A stretch of 64,000 nt of DNA from NCBI GenBank assembly GCA_963677015.1, contig OY781533.1, positions 1,612,001-1,676,000 on the forward strand, read 5' to 3'. The position numbers and the translations under genes were made by a program. Source of the stretch: G963556115 sp963677015 (GTDB taxonomy: Bacteria > Planctomycetota > SZUA-567). Below, one piece after another: positions 44,455-53,321 of the stretch (the stretch's first letter is position 1; the number at the start of each line of letters is the position of its first letter). The notes under the pieces were generated by a model. It was not told where the DNA came from. It made no database searches and saw only the letters and a program-made list of their open reading frames with translations.

Positions 44455-44514
44455 AAAAATAACAGGTAAATGTATAACAATTATTTGTTCTAGGGTTGGT
44501 TGGGGAGAAATGTT

Positions 44515-45324
44515 GTGAATAATGAGGCACCTATAGGAGTTTTTGATTCTGGAATTGGCGGTATTTCCGTTTATCGCCGAATTCGCTCCATGTTGCCGTT
44601 AGAGAGTGTAATTTATGTTGCTGATCAGTATCATATGCCGTATGGCTCAAAAGATCTTTCACAGGTTTTTGAGTACGCTGTTGCAATCTCCAGATTTTTA
44701 CTTCTAAAAGAGTGTAAGATTATTGTTATCGCCTGTAATACTGCCTGTGCTGCAGCGCTCCATCCTTTACGAAAACTTTTCCCTGATGTATTATTTGTTG
44801 GGATGGAACCGGCTGTCAAGCCGGCGGCAGAGAATACTCTGTCTGGATGTGTCGGGGTGTTGGCTACTGAAGGCACATTTAAAGGTGATCCTTATGCCGG
44901 TGTGGTTAAAAGATTTGCCAAAGGGGTTAAAATTTATGAACAGCCTTGTCCCGGGCTTGCTGAAGCCATCGAGGATGGATTGGCTGCGTCAAGGATACGT
45001 GATATGTTGCAGCGTTGGATTCAGCCTTTGAAGGATAAGGGGATTGACCAGCTTGCTCTTGCCTGTACTCATTATCCTCTGGTTATATCAGATATTATTG
45101 ATATTGCCGGTACAGGAATAAGAGTAATTGATCCATCGGAGGCTATTGCGCGGCGAGTTCGATCATTATTGGAACAGAACAGTGCTTTTTCAGGTGTTAG
45201 CGGTGTTACTAAATTTTATACCACTTCTGAAATTAAGCCTGCTATGTTAAAAATTATTGAAGCCGGATTTGACTCAATATCAAATTGTAAGTGGAATGAC
45301 TTTAAATGTTTAGAAGAATTATAG
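44515..45324 (+). CDS. murI: Glutamate racemase
   Basis: A 269-residue cytoplasmic enzyme making D-glutamate for peptidoglycan. GVFDSGIGGISVYR, YVADQYHMPYGSKD, the first catalytic Cys in IACNTACAAAL and the second in ALACTHYPLV are present. I start at GTG 44515, seven bases after GGGGAG; a TTG 15 bases upstream lies in that site. It fits the adjoining cell-wall genes. Its end overlaps the potassium channel gene by 19 bases. Confidence 0.93.
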   Translation: MNNEAPIGVFDSGIGGISVYRRIRSMLPLESVIYVADQYHMPYGSKDLSQVFEYAVAISRFLLLKECKIIVIACNTACAAALHPLRKLFPDVLFVGMEPAVKPAAENTLSGCVGVLATEGTFKGDPYAGVVKRFAKGVKIYEQPCPGLAEAIEDGLAASRIRDMLQRWIQPLKDKGIDQLALACTHYPLVISDIIDIAGTGIRVIDPSEAIARRVRSLLEQNSAFSGVSGVTKFYTTSEIKPAMLKIIEAGFDSISNCKWNDFKCLEEL

Positions 45325-46655
45325 TAGAAGTTGTGAGATTCCTGGATCGGGCAACGCCACAACTGTTGCTTATATATACTTTTGCATTCCTGATTGCAGT
45401 GGGAACTATTCTTCTTCTCCTTCCTGCAGTACAGGCGGAAGATATCGGGTTTATTGATGCGTTGTTTACGGCAACATCTGCAACCTGTGTCACCGGTCTG
45501 GCAACCTTGGATATAGGTACGCATTTTAATATCTATGGACAGTTTATAATTCTGGCTCTTATACAGCTGGGCGGGGTTGGACTGATGAGTTTCGCGGCAA
45601 TTTCATTCTCTCTTCTGGGCGCGAGAATCTCATTAGGAGCTTTGGATGTGCTTGATGATACTCTTTCAATACGCAGCCCGGCCCGTGAGTTCACCAAGAC
45701 ATTCAAGCTCATGTTCTGGGTTATTCTTAATATTGAGTTTATTGGTGCAATTTTCCTCTTTTTCGGACTTTTGCCTTCTTTGCCGCTGCAATCCGCTTTA
45801 TGGAATGCCTGTTTTCTTTCAGTTTCAGCATTCTGTAATGCTGGATTTACCTTATTTCCTGATAGCCTTGAACAGTTATCCTGGTTTGCTCAGTTGGTCA
45901 TAATCGTGCTGATAATTTTGGGAGGGCTGGGCCATATTGTACTGGCCGAGCTTTATAGCCTGCTGTTGCTGGTAGTAAAGAAGCGCAAAAAAAGTCATCC
46001 GCGTTTCTTTTCGTTTCATGTTCGGGTCGTGCTGCTGATGACTTTTATCCTGTTAATTATCGGAACTGTGGCAACGTTTGTTTTTAATTATAATAATCCG
46101 CAAATAACTTTATTTCAGTCATTCTTTGAATCGGTAACAGTGCGTACTGCTGGTTTTTCTACCTTCAGTCAGACTCAGCTTACGACTCCTTCTGTGCTGA
46201 TTCTAACACTTCTGATGCTTATCGGGGGAAATGCCGGATCGTGTGCCGGAGGTTTGAAAACAACGACTCTAGCAGTTTGGTTGGCCCATATTAGAACTAT
46301 TCTCAATGGTAGTAATGAGATACGTATTCTTAATATGAAGGTGCCGCTTATTGTTGTTACCAGAGTGTCGCAGATAATTGCATTGGCTATTGTCTGGAAT
46401 ATTGTTGGTTTGATAATAATGAGCGCCGGTGAGGAGACTACACCACTTCAGACCCTGCTTTTTGAACAGATATCCGCATTTGCAACTGTTGGTTTGTCTC
46501 TTGATTTTACCTCAAGAATGTCTGATATTTGTCAGATTTGGATTATTTTAACGATGTTTGTCGGCAGGCTGGGAACTCTTACAATTGCTCTGGCTATACC
46601 CAGGTCTGCACCGATAAATATTAATCACCCAGAAGGGAGGATACTGGTAGGATGA
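45306..46655 (+). CDS. Potassium uptake protein, Trk/Ktr membrane subunit
   Basis: A 449-residue membrane protein of the TrkH/KtrB superfamily with four M1-P-M2 repeats. Selectivity-filter-like segments are ATSATCVTGLATLD, SVSAFCNAGFTLFP, SVTVRTAGFSTF and EQISAFATVGLSLDF, and the intramembrane loop GGNAGSCAGGLKTTT is intact. It mediates K+ (with Na+) uptake, gated by the KtrA/TrkA-type subunit encoded next with a 4-base overlap. Length and the paired small regulator favour the Ktr type. Confidence 0.93.
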   Translation: MFRRIIVEVVRFLDRATPQLLLIYTFAFLIAVGTILLLLPAVQAEDIGFIDALFTATSATCVTGLATLDIGTHFNIYGQFIILALIQLGGVGLMSFAAISFSLLGARISLGALDVLDDTLSIRSPAREFTKTFKLMFWVILNIEFIGAIFLFFGLLPSLPLQSALWNACFLSVSAFCNAGFTLFPDSLEQLSWFAQLVIIVLIILGGLGHIVLAELYSLLLLVVKKRKKSHPRFFSFHVRVVLLMTFILLIIGTVATFVFNYNNPQITLFQSFFESVTVRTAGFSTFSQTQLTTPSVLILTLLMLIGGNAGSCAGGLKTTTLAVWLAHIRTILNGSNEIRILNMKVPLIVVTRVSQIIALAIVWNIVGLIIMSAGEETTPLQTLLFEQISAFATVGLSLDFTSRMSDICQIWIILTMFVGRLGTLTIALAIPRSAPININHPEGRILVG

Positions 46656-47341
46656 GAAAGAGAATATGTGTTATCGGTTTGGGACAGTTTGGTCGCGAAC
46701 TTGCAACCAATCTGGCTAAAACTGAAGAGGTTATGGTTATTGACATTAAGCAGAGCTCTATCAATGATATTGCCGAGGATGTGCAGAAAGCATTACGCTT
46801 GAATGCCACTAATTTTACAGAACTCTCAACTGTTGTTGATAATTCTTTTGATGAAGCAATCGTAAGTGTCGGGGAGGATCTGGAAGCGAGTATTTTAATA
46901 GTGCTTCATTTGAAGAAATTAGGTATTTGTAAAATACATGCAAAAGCGCTTTCTGATGATCATGCGCGTATTCTTGAGGCTATCGGCGCATCAAATGTTA
47001 TTTTCCCGGAATCAGAGGCGGCAATGAGACTCAGTAAAAGAATTGTAAATCCAAGTGTTTTAGATGATTTTTCACTTGGTGAAGAGTATACAATTGTCGA
47101 GTTGGCTGTGCCTAAGTCTTTCGTTGGGAAGACACTTATGGAAGTTGGTATACGTAAGAATTTTTCTTCATATCTGTTAGGTATTAGAGATATTGAAACC
47201 GGTAGAACAATTGTCATGCCGGATCAGGAGATTGTTTTTAAAGATAATGTTTCACTCATTGTTATTGGGAAAATCGAGAGTATCGGTAAACTTAAAGAGC
47301 AGGGCAGTAATGATGCTGAGTCAGTAAAAACAACTGATTAG
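46652..47341 (+). CDS. Potassium uptake regulatory subunit (TrkA/KtrA-type, RCK domain)
   Basis: A 229-residue cytoplasmic protein with one Rossmann RCK_N domain (VIGLGQFGRELATNL, DIKQSSINDIAE) that binds NAD(H) or ATP/ADP, and a C-terminal RCK_C domain (about 140-220: YTIVELAVPKSFVGKTLMEVGIRK in two halves). Single-RCK length is that of KtrA rather than the double-length TrkA. It forms an octameric ring gating the membrane subunit. ATGA overlap with the preceding stop implies coupled translation; GAAGGGAGG lies upstream. Confidence 0.93.
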   Translation: MRKRICVIGLGQFGRELATNLAKTEEVMVIDIKQSSINDIAEDVQKALRLNATNFTELSTVVDNSFDEAIVSVGEDLEASILIVLHLKKLGICKIHAKALSDDHARILEAIGASNVIFPESEAAMRLSKRIVNPSVLDDFSLGEEYTIVELAVPKSFVGKTLMEVGIRKNFSSYLLGIRDIETGRTIVMPDQEIVFKDNVSLIVIGKIESIGKLKEQGSNDAESVKTTD

Positions 47342-47343
47342 CT

Positions 47344-47736
47344 TTAGAATAAGGGACTTTTCCGGTAAAGCTGTACCACTTTTTTCCGGTATAGGATCTC
47401 ATTTACCATCATTCCATTATGCAGGTAGACTTTTGCAAGAAGCCTTCCGAAACGATCGCGTTTATCGGCGGTAGGAAATTCCAGTCTTACTTTCTTCCCG
47501 TAACATAGTTCTTCAAGTAATGCAGCTGCTTTAAAGTATCCGTACTCTCCTTTTTCCGGCGCGTCAATTCCAAAAAGCCGGACACGTTCTGTTCTTCCTT
47601 TATATCTGATTTGCAGTGTGTCTCCATCAATAATCCGGGTTACGGTGTACCAGTTATCATCTGTTCCCAGTGATTCAGTTGCGAGAATTGTTATCAGTAA
47701 AACGATAATGTACATTAAATATTTTTGCGGTTTCAT
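47344..47736 (-). CDS. Thermonuclease family protein (secreted staphylococcal-nuclease-like)
   Basis: A 130-residue protein with a signal peptide (YLMYIIVLLITILATESLG) and an SNase domain: RIIDGDTLQIRYKGRTERVRLFGIDAPEKG (core RIIDGDT and FGIDAPE) and DKRDRFGRLLAKVYL. The metal-binding Asp and the catalytic Arg/Glu region are present. It would degrade nucleic acid outside the cytoplasm. It is convergent with the KtrA-type gene, 3 bases away, and 12 bases downstream of the regulator gene at 47749. AAAAAGGAT precedes its ATG. Confidence 0.9.
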   Translation of the reverse strand: MKPQKYLMYIIVLLITILATESLGTDDNWYTVTRIIDGDTLQIRYKGRTERVRLFGIDAPEKGEYGYFKAAALLEELCYGKKVRLEFPTADKRDRFGRLLAKVYLHNGMMVNEILYRKKVVQLYRKSPLF

Positions 47737-47748
47737 AGTAAATCCTTT

Positions 47749-48705
47749 TTAATCCCAGAGAATACTGGTAATGGGATAAATTGCAATTATATCTGTGTAA
47801 TTAATAATATATGGCTGATGCTGTTGGTTTGCAGTTGTCAGCAGTAACTGGCTTCCTGTATTATATACGTAACGGCAGATAATTGATGATCTATTTGTGC
47901 CCCGCGGATTATTTTCTTTCATGTTTCGTACATCAATAATTGCAGGATGTGGTGTATGGGGGTAATAGTTGTTAACCGATTGCTTTGAACCAATAATAAC
48001 AAGCTGGTTGTTATTTATTACCGGGGACATGTCATTACCAATAACCCTTATTCTCCGTGACTTGTTGTCTTCAACACAGCTTGTATTGCAACAGGTATAA
48101 GTATTAACTTTTGTTACAGCGGTAGGATACGGGATGCAGGTAACAGGATCTTTTATGCCGGGTAAATTGTAATCTTTTGACACATCAATATAGTCACTGA
48201 TCATTCGAGCAAGAAACGTTTTAATATGCTCGGATTTTTCTGTTAGGCTTGAAAAGTCATAATCGCTGAAATTTCTGTTACTTAATTTGGAAATAGTTTT
48301 GTATAGTGTGTCATTAGTGCCGGTTTTAAAAGCAATCCTGTGTAAAATAGTCAGTAAAGGCAGAAAATTTCTGCCTAGTGGGTTAATAATTGCTTTAGCT
48401 GCTATTGAACGCGCGAGCTCATACGCGGGTAGTTCAATTATCGTATTTTTTGCATAGAATCTGGGGTAATACGCAAGTGTTATTGAGTTGATATCACTGG
48501 TTTTACCGGTAATATACCAGCGTTCAGAGATACCGGTTATTTTAGCGAGAGTATGTATATGTTTTAGTCTGGGCCAGCTTTTACCTTTTCTCCAACCCTG
48601 TACTGATTGTCGTCTAAGGCCAATAAATTCACCAATTTTACTGTCGGTAAGACCTGGCACAGAAAAAAAAATTCGTTCACATAACTTCTTATCAAACTCT
48701 GACAT
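47749..48705 (-). CDS. XRE-type regulator with degenerate S24/LexA-like domain
   Basis: A 318-residue protein. Residues about 15-60 form a helix-turn-helix (LTDSKIGEFIGLRRQSVQGWRKG with the WRKGKSWP finish), similar to CI/bacteriophage repressor domains. The C-terminal third (RRIRVIGNDMSPVINNNQLVIIG onward) resembles the S24 peptidase fold, but the serine of the GDSMEP pattern is replaced (GNDMSP), so self-cleavage is not expected. A central Cys pair (TCCNTSC) is unusual. It may be a chromosomal relic of a phage repressor or a stand-alone regulator. It is followed at 12 bases by the thermonuclease gene. Confidence 0.7.
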   Translation of the reverse strand: MSEFDKKLCERIFFSVPGLTDSKIGEFIGLRRQSVQGWRKGKSWPRLKHIHTLAKITGISERWYITGKTSDINSITLAYYPRFYAKNTIIELPAYELARSIAAKAIINPLGRNFLPLLTILHRIAFKTGTNDTLYKTISKLSNRNFSDYDFSSLTEKSEHIKTFLARMISDYIDVSKDYNLPGIKDPVTCIPYPTAVTKVNTYTCCNTSCVEDNKSRRIRVIGNDMSPVINNNQLVIIGSKQSVNNYYPHTPHPAIIDVRNMKENNPRGTNRSSIICRYVYNTGSQLLLTTANQQHQPYIINYTDIIAIYPITSILWD

Positions 48706-48992
48706 CGGTAATATTTTCTAAATCTTTCCTGAATATTAAATCAAAATAATTAATAAAAACGGTTTGATTGTGCCTAAAATTTCTGCTATACTTTTTTTTC
48801 GGCATAAATTGTATATATATTTAATAAAATAAATATTTTTGCTGTAATATTTTATAGGGCTGTTGTGTAAATAGTTGTTTTTTAATGCGCAAAATACTTG
48901 TTTTAATGCAGCCACAGGCAATAAAGTATTTGTATATTTAATATATATAATTATGCATTTGTGGAGAGATTGAAAACGAATTTGGAGGAAAT

Positions 48993-49157
48993 ATGTATAG
49001 TGAACAAAGGCCGTATGTACAGTTAAGGTGTATAAGAGGAAATGCCAAAGCGTATGATGAAAATTATGTTTCCAGGGAATTGTATGAAAAAGTAAAGTCA
49101 GACTGTGACAGATGGTATAGGTTATGGCTTGAAGAATGCAAGAAAAGAAAAATGTGA
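48993..49157 (+). CDS. Small basic/aromatic protein, unknown
   Basis: A 54-residue frame with a strong TTGGAGGAAAT site before ATG 48993. The product (starts MYSEQRPYVQLRCIRGN, ends LEECKKRKM) is rich in Arg, Lys, Tyr and Trp, has three cysteines and ends with two helices' worth of charged residues. I recognise no family. Upstream 48706-48992 is the shared promoter region with the XRE-type gene. The good ribosome site and codon-like composition make a real gene likely. Confidence 0.55.
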   Translation: MYSEQRPYVQLRCIRGNAKAYDENYVSRELYEKVKSDCDRWYRLWLEECKKRKM

Positions 49158-49281
49158 GCGGTTATATTTTGATTTTACCAATTACTTGCACGATTTGGGT
49201 AAATAAGATAAAATTATCTATTGTTTCAAAGTGCTTATGAATAAACATAATAAATGTAAAGATTTTTCTGTCGGGGATAGA

Positions 49282-49836
49282 ATGATTAAAAAGTGTATTA
49301 CTCTTTTTATGATATTTTTTTATATCGGCCTGTTTACTATAGGTGGTGGCTATGCGATGCTTCCTCTTCTTGAAAAAGAAGTTGTCTTTCGTCATAAATG
49401 GTTGAATCATGAAGAACTTTTGGATGTTTTTGCACTTGGACAGTCTACCCCTGGCATTATTGCTTTAAATGTATCGACTTTTGTAGGGGTGAAGCAGTGT
49501 GGTATAATTGGCGGTATCTTTGCAACTGCGGGTATGATTATGCCTTCACTGATAATCATTTCAATCCTTGCGAGTTTTATTAGCAGTATTAATCAGTATC
49601 CATTGATTGTAAGTATATTTGCCGGTATTCGCGCGGTTGTGGCTGGTTTGCTTATTTGTACTGTTTATAAGTTGGGTAAGCGCTCAGTTCGATCTTCTTT
49701 TGCGGCTGTTATTCTGATATTGTCTTTTGTATTAATAACTTTTTTTGCGGTATCTCCTATTATTATAGTTATTGGCAGTGGTCTGGCTGGGGTCGGAATC
49801 TACGTGCTGGGTGTCTATAAGGAACGTAAGAGGTAG
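49282..49836 (+). CDS. Chromate transporter, N-terminal-half type (ChrA family)
   Basis: A 184-residue membrane protein with about five helices: one half of the ChrA fold. FYIGLFTIGGGYAMLPLLEKEVV, LGQSTPGIIALNVSTFVG and a RAVVAGLLICTVYKL segment are the family pattern. I start at ATG 49282, where GGGGAT precedes and the family N terminus begins; in-frame GTG 49231 and ATG 49237 add a non-conserved tail. The second half is encoded 4 bases downstream, and the two probably form a heterodimer exporting chromate or another oxyanion. Confidence 0.88.
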   Translation: MIKKCITLFMIFFYIGLFTIGGGYAMLPLLEKEVVFRHKWLNHEELLDVFALGQSTPGIIALNVSTFVGVKQCGIIGGIFATAGMIMPSLIIISILASFISSINQYPLIVSIFAGIRAVVAGLLICTVYKLGKRSVRSSFAAVILILSFVLITFFAVSPIIIVIGSGLAGVGIYVLGVYKERKR

Positions 49837-49840
49837 GTTT

Positions 49841-50389
49841 ATGGGTTATCTGACACTTTGTGTCATCTTTTTTAAAGTAGGGCTTTTTACGATCGGAGGC
49901 GGACTCGCCTCTCTGGGGCTGCTCAATGAATATTTAGTCAAACCCGGTTTTTTGAATGCGGACATGTTTTACAATATGGTTGCTGTCTCCCAGTCTACTC
50001 CCGGGCCTATTGGTGTCAATATGGCCACTTATATTGGCTTTGAGTATCACGGAGTACCTGGAGCAATTGCCGCGACTTTTTCGCTGGTTCTGCCGTCATT
50101 TATTATTATTACTCTAATCGCATATATCTTGAGCGGATTCAAGGATAACAGATTTTTGGCAGCGGCATTTAATGGATTCAGGCCGGCTGCTATCGGTATT
50201 ATTCTGAGTGTCGCCTATATGATTGTAATTAACTCTGTACTTGATCTGGATGTACAGCTGGTATGGGGGCAGGAATTATTGGTAAAGACAGTGGTGTGCG
50301 CTTTGACAATTATTTTGACCATGCGTTTTAAGCTGAATCCTGTATTGTGTATTATTATTGGTGGTATTGTGGGTGGAATATTTTTGTAA
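49841..50389 (+). CDS. Chromate transporter, second short-chain subunit (ChrA family)
   Basis: A 182-residue membrane protein homologous to its upstream neighbour: FFKVGLFTIGGGLASLGLLNEYLV and VSQSTPGPIGVNMATYIGF repeat the same two motifs. ATG 49841 begins 4 bases after the previous stop with AGAGGTAGG. The short-chain pair arrangement is well known in Firmicutes and other anaerobes. The next intergenic space holds a bidirectional terminator. Confidence 0.88.
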   Translation: MGYLTLCVIFFKVGLFTIGGGLASLGLLNEYLVKPGFLNADMFYNMVAVSQSTPGPIGVNMATYIGFEYHGVPGAIAATFSLVLPSFIIITLIAYILSGFKDNRFLAAAFNGFRPAAIGIILSVAYMIVINSVLDLDVQLVWGQELLVKTVVCALTIILTMRFKLNPVLCIIIGGIVGGIFL

Positions 50390-50395
50390 AATAAA

Positions 50396-50420
50396 AGAGG
50401 ACAGGGGCGACCTGACCTCT
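50396..50420. terminator. Bidirectional terminator
   Basis: AGAGGACAGG pairs with CCTGACCTCT (one A-A mismatch) around a five-base loop. On the minus strand a T-rich TTTATTTT follows, so it fits the FeoB-associated gene; on the plus strand it ends the chromate pair. Confidence 0.65.
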
Positions 50421-50430
50421 TAGATATATA

Positions 50431-50604
50431 TTATTTGCAAGTACTGTCATCAGGAGTTTGAGTTTCCGGCAGTTTATTACACTGACAGTTACAGCCGGAG
50501 CACTTAGGAGGTTTTTTGGAAAATAAAACCAGATAAACTCTGCGCGCAGTAAAGATCAGCGCCAGTGCAATAATAACAATAAGAATAATATCATCTATTT
50601 TCAT
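50431..50604 (-). CDS. FeoB-associated Cys-rich membrane protein
   Basis: A 57-residue protein with one membrane helix (ILIVIIALALIFTARRVYLVLF) and a C-terminal cysteine cluster CSGCNCQC, plus a final Cys. This matches the FeoB-associated Cys-rich small protein family, thought to help ferrous iron uptake. GAAAGGAG precedes ATG 50604; an in-frame start 21 bases upstream overlaps this site. It is separated from feoB by the ferredoxin gene on the other strand. Confidence 0.82.
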   Translation of the reverse strand: MKIDDIILIVIIALALIFTARRVYLVLFSKKPPKCSGCNCQCNKLPETQTPDDSTCK

Positions 50605-50916
50605 TTTGCTACTCCTTTCGGGCATTGAATTAAATCCATATGTTAGGATTATTTTGTGAAAATGTTAAGCCCATCTAAAATAATAAAATAGTTTGAGAAC
50701 TTATACTTATTAAAATTAGCATATATTCTATTAATTACTTGCCAAGAATAATTTACAAGTTAATTAGTTTTCTCTAATATTTTACAAATAAGTATGTTAC
50801 ATGATTTTTTTATAAAAACTATTTGTAATCGATAATTAAGTATTGTACAATAACAAATGTCGTTAAGGAAATAATATTTTTGACTTATACACTTCATAAA
50901 TTACAAGGAGAATGTA
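50605..50916. other. Divergent promoter region, iron-protein genes
   Basis: This 312-base AT-rich region drives the FeoB-associated gene leftward and the ferredoxin gene rightward. It contains one near match (TTAGT-TTTC-TCTAA, 50765-50778) to the TTAGT-N4-ACTAA motif seen in the feo region. No small gene is seen. Confidence 0.45.
50765..50778. promoter_or_regulatory. Near match to the iron-regulator motif
   Basis: TTAGT, four bases, TCTAA: nine of ten arm positions agree with the exact TTAGT-N4-ACTAA copies at 53322, 54142 and 54240. It could bring the ferredoxin and the FeoB-associated gene under the same regulator. Confidence 0.35.
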
Positions 50917-51084
50917 ATGGCTTACAAAATTTCTGACGCTTGTGTTGGTTGTGGCTCTTGTCTTCCAGCTTGCCCAGTAGAGGCTATTAAAGAAGGTGAA
51001 AAATACTCAATCGATCCAGACACATGTGTTGACTGCGGTTCATGTGCCGGCGAATGTCCAGTAGAAGCTATTTCTGCTGAGTAG
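50917..51084 (+). CDS. 2[4Fe-4S] ferredoxin
   Basis: A 55-residue clostridial-type ferredoxin with two CxxCxxCxxxCP clusters, CVGCGSCLPACP (residues about 9-20) and CVDCGSCAGECP (about 37-48), each ending in PVEAI. Both clusters are complete. It carries low-potential electrons between cytoplasmic enzymes, and the Rnf complex encoded at the window end is an obvious partner. ACAAGGAGAATGTA precedes the ATG, and the gene has its own terminator. Its codons look strongly biased (many T-ending), consistent with high expression. Confidence 0.95.
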   Translation: MAYKISDACVGCGSCLPACPVEAIKEGEKYSIDPDTCVDCGSCAGECPVEAISAE

Positions 51085-51113
51085 TTTGTTTTATACATCT
51101 ACAGTTTTTAGTG

Positions 51114-51139
51114 GCGACTCTATTGTATAATAGAGTCGC
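51114..51139 (+). terminator. Terminator of the ferredoxin gene
   Basis: GCGACTCTATT pairs perfectly with AATAGAGTCGC around GTAT, followed by TCTTTTAT. It sits just before the feoB stop on the other strand and may serve both. Confidence 0.88.
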
Positions 51140-51154
51140 TCTTTTATCATAAAA

Positions 51155-53287
51155 TTAAATTATCAATGAACCAAGCTGATAAACGATAAAGGTCACAATA
51201 TAGGCAAGTACGGTCAAACCTACAAGCTGAAAAAGAGCCCATTTCCACGAGTTGCTTTCACGTCTGGTTACGGCGATTGTTGCAATACATGGAGCACTTA
51301 TAAGACAGAACAGCATAATACAGAATCCCTGAAGCGGAGTGTAATTACGCCCAATTATTTCTCTGAGTGCATCTGAGCTGGAATCTGTATCACCTACTGC
51401 GTAGACTATTCCAAGCTGCGAAACGAAAACTTCTTTTGCCGCCAGAGCCCCAATAAGTGCGGTACCGATGTGCCAGTCGAATCCTAAGGGTTTAATGATC
51501 GGTTCAATAATACTGCCTACTCTGCCGGTAACTGTATATCCCATGCGTTCTGCGCTCTCTTCATTAGATATCTGCGTTAGCTTATTTTCCTTCTCGATTA
51601 CGGGGAGATCGCTATTTTCGACGTAACTAATTTCTGCGGCATAGTCTCTTGAAAGATTCTTTTTCTGTGGAAATGTGGAGGCTATCCATAGTATTATAGA
51701 TATTGCAAGTATCACGGTGCCGGCTTTTTTCAGATATAATCCAGCCCTTTGCCACATATGTATAACTATACTGGTAAAGGTTGGAATACGATATGGCGGT
51801 AACTCCATTACAAAAGGTACGTCATCGCCTTTAAAAATTGTAGAACGCAAAATCTTGGCACACAAAATAGCGAGAACTATTCCAATAAAATATATCAGCC
51901 ACATTATTGTCGCGTATAACTTTTCCGGGAAAAAAACCGGAATAATTAAAGCATAAATCGGAATGCGGGCGCCGCAACTCATAAGTGGCGCAACCAGCAT
52001 TGTTGTCATACGGTCACGTTTTGATTCGAGTGTCCTGGTTGCCATGATAGCAGGAACAGAGCAGCCGAAACCGATTATCATCGGGATAAAGCTTTTGCCG
52101 TGCATACCAACTTTTTGCATAAGTTTATCCATAATGAAAGCGACTCGTGACATATATCCTGTTCCTTCGAGCAGGGCAATTGCCAGAAACAGCAGAATAA
52201 TGTTGGGTAAAAATACCAGCACTCCACCGACCCCGGCGATGACTCCGTCTATAATCAGTGATTTCAACATGCTTTCTGACTGCCAGAGTGTATCAATACC
52301 GGATGATAGTATATTGATGCCATCTTCAATAAGCCCCATAAATGGGTCGCCTATAGTAAAGGTTAGCCAGAAAACGAGATACATAAGTATGAAAAAAAGT
52401 GGCAGTCCCAATATTCTGTTGGTTACAATAGCATCAATTTTTTCACTTATGTCCAGGCGATTCTGCAGGCTCATAACTACACTTTTACGGAAAATACCGG
52501 TAATAATTCCATAGCGGTGTTCAGCGACGGCAATTTCAGAATCTTCGCCGATATGACGCTGGAAATTCTGAATGATCTCTGAACATTGCTCAATCAGCAA
52601 AGTGTTGTTTTGCTTTAACAGCATATCAGATATAATCTGGTCTTTTTCCAGCAGCTTGATCGCGTACCAGGTATGCGGCAGATTGCTGTTAGGGAGTTTT
52701 GCGTCAAAAAGCACAGCATTTAACTCTCTGATACAGTCCGCAAGGTCACATCCCAGATCATGTTTATGTATATCAAAGTTGTTACAACTGAGGTGCTGAG
52801 AATACTTCTCAATCGCTTCCTTTAGTTCATTTATGCCGGTAGCTTTATACCCTACAGTAGTTGTAACCGGAGAGCTGAGCAGTTCACCGACGGTCTCAGG
52901 TGATATCTTCATGCCCCGGTTCTGCGCCGTATCCATCATATTAAGTACAATTAGAACAGGTGCTCCAAGCTCTAAAAGCTGTAGCGTCAGATAGAGATTA
53001 CGCTCGAGATTAGAGGCGTCTATGACATTTACAATAAGATCAAGGGGCTGATCGATAATTTCATTTCTTGCAATCAGCTCTTCAGGAGAGTTTGTGTTGA
53101 GTGTATAAGTGCCGGGAAGATCAATAACCGATATCTTATTACCATTGAATTTATATTCTCCGGTTTTCATTTCAACGGTAACACCCGGATAATTGCCAAC
53201 GTGCTGGTTTGCGCCTGTTAAACCATTAAAAATCGTGCTTTTACCCGAATTCGGATTACCAGCCAGAGCAATTCTAATCTCTGCCAT
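51155..53287 (-). CDS. feoB: Ferrous iron transport protein B
   Basis: A 710-residue inner-membrane Fe2+ importer. The N-terminal G domain has GNPNSGKST (G1), DLPGTYTL (G3) and NMMD (G4); a helical spacer follows; the membrane part has about ten helices with the two gate regions FLPNIILLF and GCSVPAIMATRTLE, MSCGARIPIY. I choose ATG 53287; an ATG six codons earlier in frame lacks a better site. It lies downstream of feoA with a 96-base gap that contains a TTAGT-N4-ACTAA motif, so feoB may have its own iron-controlled promoter. Confidence 0.96.
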   Translation of the reverse strand: MAEIRIALAGNPNSGKSTIFNGLTGANQHVGNYPGVTVEMKTGEYKFNGNKISVIDLPGTYTLNTNSPEELIARNEIIDQPLDLIVNVIDASNLERNLYLTLQLLELGAPVLIVLNMMDTAQNRGMKISPETVGELLSSPVTTTVGYKATGINELKEAIEKYSQHLSCNNFDIHKHDLGCDLADCIRELNAVLFDAKLPNSNLPHTWYAIKLLEKDQIISDMLLKQNNTLLIEQCSEIIQNFQRHIGEDSEIAVAEHRYGIITGIFRKSVVMSLQNRLDISEKIDAIVTNRILGLPLFFILMYLVFWLTFTIGDPFMGLIEDGINILSSGIDTLWQSESMLKSLIIDGVIAGVGGVLVFLPNIILLFLAIALLEGTGYMSRVAFIMDKLMQKVGMHGKSFIPMIIGFGCSVPAIMATRTLESKRDRMTTMLVAPLMSCGARIPIYALIIPVFFPEKLYATIMWLIYFIGIVLAILCAKILRSTIFKGDDVPFVMELPPYRIPTFTSIVIHMWQRAGLYLKKAGTVILAISIILWIASTFPQKKNLSRDYAAEISYVENSDLPVIEKENKLTQISNEESAERMGYTVTGRVGSIIEPIIKPLGFDWHIGTALIGALAAKEVFVSQLGIVYAVGDTDSSSDALREIIGRNYTPLQGFCIMLFCLISAPCIATIAVTRRESNSWKWALFQLVGLTVLAYIVTFIVYQLGSLII

Positions 53288-53321
53288 TATGTACTTTCTA
53301 TGCATAGGTCGGGTAATTATG

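Noticed and set aside
51963..52514. A long rightward frame inside feoB
   Set aside because: Antisense shadow of the FeoB membrane domain, with no ribosome site; FeoB motifs on the other strand are complete.
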